Of a stretch of DNA of 64,000 nucleotides, positions 58,813 through 64,000 are shown piece after piece (the first letter of the stretch is position 1; each line of letters opens with the position of its first letter). Under the pieces are notes generated by a model. That model was not told the origin of the DNA. It did not search any database and saw only the letters and a program-made list of their open reading frames with translations. The stretch is from Ashinkailepas kermadecensis. Its lineage: Eukaryota > Arthropoda > Thecostraca > Neolepadidae. Where the stretch lies: positions 255,001 to 319,000 of the forward strand of contig JAOTOM010005098.1 of NCBI GenBank assembly GCA_034440615.1, written 5' to 3'. A program made the translations under genes and the position numbers.

Positions 58813-59059
58813 CCCTGCCCTCGCAAATTTTAGAAGTAATTTTGCGGCTTTAGCACTTGTGAGCCAGGGAACTTGTGACCTGGGGCACTTGCGATATGGA
58901 CCCGAGAAACTTGGCAACTGATGACACTTTGCTGAGTGCGACCAGACGTTGCACTTTAACCGTCGCATTTCATCATCCCGTGAAAGGGTTTTATGCGTGT
59001 CTTGGCATAGCGGCCAAAAGCACCAGACTTACAGCCCAAATGTACACCATCGGTCCGTC

Positions 59060-59600
59060 AGCTGAGCTTCCTACGTCAGAGCTGCCAACATTACGCGATT
59101 CCCTCGCCAAAATGAAACTTTTGAAGGAAAAATTAGCATATATCAACAAGGAGAACACTTCTGTGGCGGAGCAGGTTGCCGAGAAATGAAGGCTGTGTGG
59201 AATGGTGTAAATACGCTGCTTCCGACGACATCGGAACACAACATACAGTCCAAACTAGCGAAAGACTTTGACCTACTTCAGAAGTTAACCGTTCTCACAT
59301 AAAGAGCTGACTGCTACGAGGGTAAGTTCGAAGCAAAGCTGGATAAACTTCGAGATATAACACTTTTTAAGTGCCTTATTCTTTCTTATAGCGAACTAGA
59401 CTGCGAAAGTTTGTCCTGAAAACGTTCATATGCAATGTGAGTGTCCATTGAGCGACACAATTCTGAAAGGTGAACTGCTGTACATAAGAGACCAGAAGCA
59501 GGCGGAGGGTCGAAATGGCACCATGCAAATGATGGGCATTAATAGGGAAAATGTGGAAAAGCCACAAAGGCACATGGGCAGAGAAATGAACGACATTAGC
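59060..59600 (+). pseudogene. Remnant of an uncharacterised multi-copy invertebrate protein family
   Basis: Across at least three frames: SELPTLRDSLAKMKLLKEKL (59085-59145), AVWNGVNTLLPTTSEHNIQ (59195-59250), KLDKLRDITLFKCLIL (59335-59385), then CECPLSD, ELLYIRDQK and GTMQMMGIN (59430-59545). From memory, the order LPTLRD, W..vn..fP, LDKLfDi..CkC, C.CP, EL.fi.DQr, G..QmG is typical of a protein family found in many copies in invertebrate genomes, often near transposons; its function is unknown to me. Stops at about 59187 and 59300 and frameshifts show that this copy is dead. Confidence 0.6.
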
Positions 59601-60250
59601 TCTCTCTCTCTCTCTCTGGCTACATTATTTCTTCCACGTTACAGCACCAGCTTTTTATGCTACAAACACCAACTTCGGAATTGGTAACGGCGATTTTTCT
59701 GGCGATCGTCCACCTGTGCTATCAACTTTCGTTTCCGTTCCCAATCTATAGTTACAAATGACAATAATCACAACATTTGAATTCATATGTTACGGTTCAG
59801 TCTCAAATCCTGAACATTTGAGTTCATTGCAAAAGTCAAAATGAAATTCAAGAACAGCTTTAGGTAATTTCGGCAAAAAAACTACTAAGTTGCTCTACAT
59901 CGAACCCCATCTTTCTGGCTCATTTTATGAAACCACAGCCCTGCCTGCAATCACATTAGTTCTGATAACTTAATTTTCCTCCTCCCTCGCGCCTCATAAC
60001 GAAAAGATTGTTGAGCGCCTGGCCGAGTTCCACGAAGCACGTCCCAAGCCCCATGTCCGGCTCCAATCTAGAACCTGCTGCCCCGTTTTGCGACCTGCAC
60101 TGTGAAATATGAGCGACCAAAAACAATATCGGCACGCTGACGGTCAGACGCCGACCTTGTTTTTGCCGGCGGAGATGGGAGCAGCGGTCGCATCAGATAG
60201 CACCGCCCGCTGTGGGCTTCGCCGGGCGCCAGAGCCAGAGCAGCTGCTAC
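59601..60250. other. No recognised gene
   Basis: Unique sequence with a short CTCTCTCT run at 59600-59618. Confidence 0.4.
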
Positions 60251-60254
60251 TGCA

Positions 60255-61680
60255 ATCGTTTGTGGACGCACCAGGCAAGGGCATGGCCAATAACGTGGCT
60301 TATGGACGCACCAGGCAAGGGCAGGGCCAATAACGTGGCTTATGGACGCACCAGGCAAGGGCATGGCCAATAACGTGGCTCATGGACGAACCAGGCAAGG
60401 GCAGGGCCAATAACGTGGCTCATGGACACACCAGGCAAGGGCAGGGCCAATAACGTGGCTTATGGACGCACCAGGCAAGGGCAGGGCCAATAACGTGGCT
60501 CATGGACGAACCAGGCAAGGGCAGGGCCAATAACGTGGCTTATGGACACACCAGGCAAGGGCAGGGCCAATAACGTGGCTTATGGATACACCAGGCAATG
60601 GCAGGGCCAATAACGTGGCTTGTGGACGCACCAGGCAAGGGCAGGGCCAATCACGTGGCTTATGGACACACCAGGCAAGGGCAGGGCCAATAACGTGGCT
60701 TATGGACACACCAGGCAAGGGCAGGGCCAATAACGTGGCTTATGGATACACCAGGCAATGGCAGGGCCAATAACGTGGCTTATGGACGCACCAGGCAAGG
60801 GCAGGGCCAATAACGTGGCTCATGGACGCACCAGGCAAGGGCATGGCCAATAACGTGGCTTATGGACGCACCAGGCAAGGGCATGGCCAATAACGTGGCT
60901 CATGGACGAACCAGGCAAGGGCACGGCCAATAACGTGGCTTATGGACACACCAGGCTATGGCAGGGCCAATAACGTGGCTCATGGACACACCAGGCAAGG
61001 GCAGGGCCAATAACGTGGCTCATGGACGCACCAGGATGACAAGGGCAGGGCCAATAACTTGGCTCATGGACACACCAGGCAAGGGCAGGGCCAATAACGT
61101 GGCTCATGGACGCACCAGGATGACAAGGGCAGGGCCAATAACGTGGCTCATGACACACCAGGCAAGGGCAGGGCCAATAACGTGGCTCATGGACGCACCA
61201 GGATGACAAGGACAGGGCCAATAACTTGGCTCATGGACGTACCAGGATGGCAAGGGCAGGGCCAATAACGTGGCTCATGGACGCGAAAGGATGACAAGGG
61301 CAGGGCCAATAACGTGGCTTATGGACACACCAGGATGACAAAGGCAGAGTCAATGACTTGGCTTATGGACGCACCAGGATGACAAGGGCAGGGCCAATAA
61401 CGTGGCTCATGGACGCACCAGGATGACAAGGACAAAGTCAATGACTTGGCGTATGGACACACCAGGATGACAAAGACAGAGTCAATGACTTGGCTTATGG
61501 ATGCACCAGGATGACAAAGGCAGAGTCAATGACTTTGCTTATAGATGCACCAGGATGACAAAGACAGAGTCAATAACTTGGCTTATGGGCGCACCAGGAT
61601 GACAAGGACAGGGCCAATGACTTGGCTTATGGACGCACCAGGATGACAAGGGCAGAGTCAATGACTTGGCGTACTCATAT
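60255..61680. repeat. 40/44-bp minisatellite, about 34 copies
   Basis: Up to 61020 the 40-bp unit contains CACCAGGCAAGGGCAGGGCC and AATAACGTGGCTTATGGACG. From 61025 on, a 44-bp form with CACCAGGATGACAAGGGCAG dominates and becomes more diverged (AGAGTCAATGACTTGGC). The two forms interleave at the transition. Frames through it are artefacts. Confidence 0.96.
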
Positions 61681-61962
61681 TTGGAGTGGTTGACTGGATA
61701 ATCAAAGCCTTGCCATTCGGATCATTATTCAGACGGTATATCGACACCTACCAAAATATGGGCCGACAAAATGTTTTTTCTTTTTCACGTACTGCGAACA
61801 CTTGCAATACTGAACCGAAATGTATAATGTTCCGCGAAGTGTCGCTGCCACACTTCGCCGGGTCTGCGATTTGCCGATGTAGTCTGATGCGCTCTGAGGT
61901 TTGCTTGCCTCCCCCGTGCTGACGAGGAGGCGCTCACATCTGACATCGTCTCTCTCCGACAG
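61681..61962 (+). other. Region upstream of the LDLa exon
   Basis: Unique DNA that ends with TCTCTCTCCGACAG, a pyrimidine tract plus AG resembling a 3' splice site, directly before the exon. It may be intron or 5' flank. Confidence 0.5.
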
Positions 61963-62155
61963 GTCGGGATGGCGGCGACCCGGCTGCCTGTTCTGCTGAC
62001 GCTGCTGACGCTGCTGACGCTGTTCGCGGCGCCGACGCTCGCCTGTCGCAAGGCGGAGTTCCGCTGCAAGAACGGTCGGTGCATCGCGCAGAACCTGTTC
62101 TGCGACGGCGTCAACCACTGCAGCGACAAGTCGGACGAACCGCCGCACTGCTCCC
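61963..62155 (+). CDS. Exon: signal peptide plus LDL-receptor class A domain
   Basis: ATG at 61969 opens [20 protein letters not shown], a signal peptide ending about residue 25 (PTLA). A complete LDLa module follows: Cys at 26, 33, 38, 45, 51 and 61 (spacing 6-4-6-5-9), with the acidic calcium-site stretch [13 protein letters not shown] at 45-57. The exon ends C|GTGAGT after 62 codons plus one base, that is, phase 1, which is the classical phase for LDLa exons. TCTCTCTCCGACAG precedes it, so it is an internal exon carrying the start codon, or a first exon. The product would be a secreted or membrane receptor-like protein binding ligand through a calcium-held fold; which gene is not clear. 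The rest must lie downstream. The CTGCTGACG triplicate (61996-62022) codes LLT three times in the signal peptide. Confidence 0.82.
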
Positions 62156-62765
62156 GTGAGTGTCCACTGCCCTACGGCAAACTCCTGCATAACGCACTGC
62201 TCCCGTGAGTGCCTTACGGCAAACTCCTGCATAACGCACTGCTCTCGTGAGTGCCCTACGGCAAGCTCCTGCATAACGCACTGCCCCCGTCAGTGCCTTA
62301 CGGCAAGCTCCTGCATAATGCACTGCTCCTGTGAGTGCTCACTGTCATACGACAAGCTCCTGCATAACGCACTGCTGCCGTGAGTACCCACTGCCCAACG
62401 GCAAGCTTCTACATAACGCACTGCTGCCGTGAATGCCCATTGCCTTCCGGCAAACTCCTACATAACGCACTGCTCCAGTGAGTGCCCACTGCCCTACGGA
62501 ATACTCCTACATAACGCACTGCTGCCGTGAATGCCCATTGCCTTCCGGCAAACTCCTACATAACGCACTGCTCCAGTGAGTGCCCACTGCCCTACGGAAA
62601 ACTCCTACATAACGCACTGCTCCCCGTGAGTGCCCACTGCCCTACGGCAAACTCCTACATAACGCACTGCTCCCCGTGAGTGCCCACTGCCCTACGGAAA
62701 ACTCCTACATAACGCACTGCTCCCCGTGAGTGCCCACTGCCCTACGGCAAACTCCTACATGACGC
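62150..62765 (+). repeat. 42/49/50-bp array carrying copies of the exon end and splice donor
   Basis: Each unit contains CACTGCTCCCGTGAGTGCC-like sequence, matching the last bases of the LDLa exon and its donor, followed by CACTGCCCTACGGCAAACTC and CTACATAACG. Donor-like hexamers start at 62156 (true donor), 62205, 62247, 62289 (GTCAGT), 62331, 62380, 62429 (GTGAAT), 62478, 62527 (GTGAAT), 62576, 62626, 62676 and 62726. Spacing is 49, 42, 42, 42, then 49 five times and 50 three times. Ten of 13 keep GTGAGT. Confidence 0.9.
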
Positions 62766-62837
62766 CTGGCGCCATGCACGACACAATCCAATGCGCAACG
62801 ATATGCTCTCCGTGGTGCCTCTTCTGCAACGTACCGG

Positions 62838-63000
62838 GGCGGCAGTAGCTCAGGCGATGGGGTGTTGACTCTTGATCGCAAGATCGTGGGTTCGAATCCC
62901 GCATCCGGCAGGATTACCGAGTCCACCCGAGACCGATCGGCGTGAGGGCTGGCGACGCTATGTGACCTGGCAGTTGAGTGCATCGTAGAAGAGGCCAGGG
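62838..63000 (+). repeat. tRNA-derived SINE
   Basis: An A box in AGTAGCTCAGGCGATGGGG, an arm CTTGATCGCAAG and a perfect B box, GGTTCGAATCC, form a tRNA-like head. The tail GATCGGCGTGAGGGCTGGCG then ACGCTATGTGACC is shared with the copy at 51.2 kb, and CATCGTAGAAG ends it. It lies in the presumed intron after the LDLa exon. Confidence 0.78.
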
Positions 63001-63815
63001 TTGCTGTTCATCCGACACCATGCCTTCAGTGGGGCTGATGAGTGGACAGAGCAAGGAGAAGGCACGCCGGATGGTCTCGTTGCTGCGCGTGAATATGTTC
63101 TTGCGATGCGATCCCTGCAAGCGACGATGATGCCATGCATCACCGCCAGGCGGCACCAGTGGCCCGACTCTGGAGATCTCGTCGACTCGCCTGAACTGAG
63201 TGGAACTTTTTGCGAATGGTATTTGTACGCCACTATCATGCCGCCAACTTCATGTTTGGAAGTTGTGGCAGAATACTGCGTACTTTAACAAATGGCACTT
63301 TAACAAATGGCATCCCGTTGATTGTCTGGGACGCAGGAACTGAACGGAATGCGATGGTGACTTGGTGCTCTCAGGGGAGAATACAAACATACGAAGAGAA
63401 AGACGGTGCAGAGTGCAGTGAATGCCGCATGCTGTGTGAAGTTAGTGCGCAAAGTTCTTACAGAAATATGAAATCACTCCCGCTACCTGGAGTTGCCATA
63501 CAAAAGTTCAGTTATGTGGTCAAGAGACAGGATATCTCAGTGAGCGAAATATCCGCGAATTCGAGTAATAATCAGTGGCGATTGTGCAACGCATATAATT
63601 ATATAATTGTAATCAAACTGTAGCAATACAACTGGCTTCCCTACTCCTTCTACAGTCCAACCAGCTTCAATGTGAGGGACAGGATTTAAAAACTTAAAAG
63701 CTAGTGAGCGGCACATGACTTCTGCTCCAATATTACACCGGTGCCATATTCCAGTATTCTGAGCAGGCGTCCATTTTCTGTAATCTGCTCTTTAGGCCGC
63801 ACTTGGTCACTAATT
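63001..63815. other. No recognised gene
   Basis: Unique sequence; a 137-codon plus frame (63210-63623) shows no motif. No second LDLa exon was found before the window ends. Confidence 0.4.
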
Positions 63816-64000
63816 ACCCGTTGGAGCTACACCAGCTCAGCCAACATGTATCGGATGTATCACTACCCATTGGAGCTAGCTACACCAGCTCAGCCAACAT
63901 GTATCGGATGTATCACTACCCATTGGAGCTAGCTACACCAGCTCAGCCAACATGTATCGGATGTATCACTACCCATTGGGGCCACACCAGCTCAGCCAAC
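63816..64000. repeat. 53-bp tandem repeat running off the window
   Basis: Three and a half copies contain CAGCTCAGCCAACATGTATC and GGATGTATCACTACCCATTG. The first and last copies lack the GCTAGCTA segment. The array continues beyond the right edge. Confidence 0.92.

Noticed and set aside
62838..62912. Functional tRNA gene
   Set aside because: A and B boxes are good, but the acceptor and D arms do not pair properly and a shared SINE core follows, so it is a SINE head.

Overview
This is a stretch of animal (eukaryotic) nuclear genome, most probably from an arthropod. The clues are spliced-gene signals, LINE retrotransposons of the CR1 and I groups, hAT-like transposase remains, tRNA-derived SINEs, and a degenerate run of TTAGG, the usual arthropod telomere unit, inside a fold-back element at 58.6 kb. 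A narrower placement (crustacean, chelicerate or insect) cannot be justified from the sequence. No prokaryotic genes, operons or CRISPR arrays are present. Most long open frames are artefacts of tandem repeats that lack stop codons.

Layout: 0-9 kb is mostly unique or low-complexity DNA with small arrays and one candidate first coding exon (1828-1941, ending at a splice donor). 9.3-14.3 kb is almost entirely tandem repeat: CA and CT microsatellites, a 2-kb array of a 22-bp unit, then 30-, 58- and 18-bp arrays. 15.2-17.8 kb is a 5'-truncated CR1-like LINE on the minus strand. 18-23 kb holds further arrays (22, 32, 16, 45, 30 and 57 bp). 24.8-27.8 kb is the 5' half of an I-group LINE (5' UTR, intact gag-like ORF1, broken endonuclease ORF2). 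35.5-38.2 kb is a 3' half of the same kind (reverse transcriptase, RNase H, 3' UTR), so one element appears to be interrupted by about 7.7 kb. The interrupting DNA contains one copy (29.05-34.0 kb) of a complex repeat family built of conserved blocks and minisatellites; a second, shorter copy lies inverted at 40.9-43.14 kb. 39.7-40.75 kb is another decayed LINE endonuclease, part of which has been amplified into a 42-bp array. 44.7-46.3 kb is a decayed hAT-type transposase (minus strand). 46.6-58 kb holds arrays, small inverted-repeat elements and a SINE. 58.43-58.81 kb is the fold-back element. 59.06-59.6 kb is the remnant of a multi-copy invertebrate protein family. 60.25-61.68 kb is a 40/44-bp array.

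The best host-gene feature is at 61963-62155: an exon encoding a signal peptide plus one complete LDL-receptor class A domain, ending in a phase-1 splice donor. That exon end and donor have been copied about 12 more times downstream with 42/49/50-bp spacing, giving a row of near-identical 5' splice sites.

The window therefore does not contain a set of cooperating genes. It is a repeat-dominated intergenic or intronic region in which retroelements, small DNA elements and minisatellites insert into and grow out of one another. All product names rest on motifs read by eye; no database search was run.
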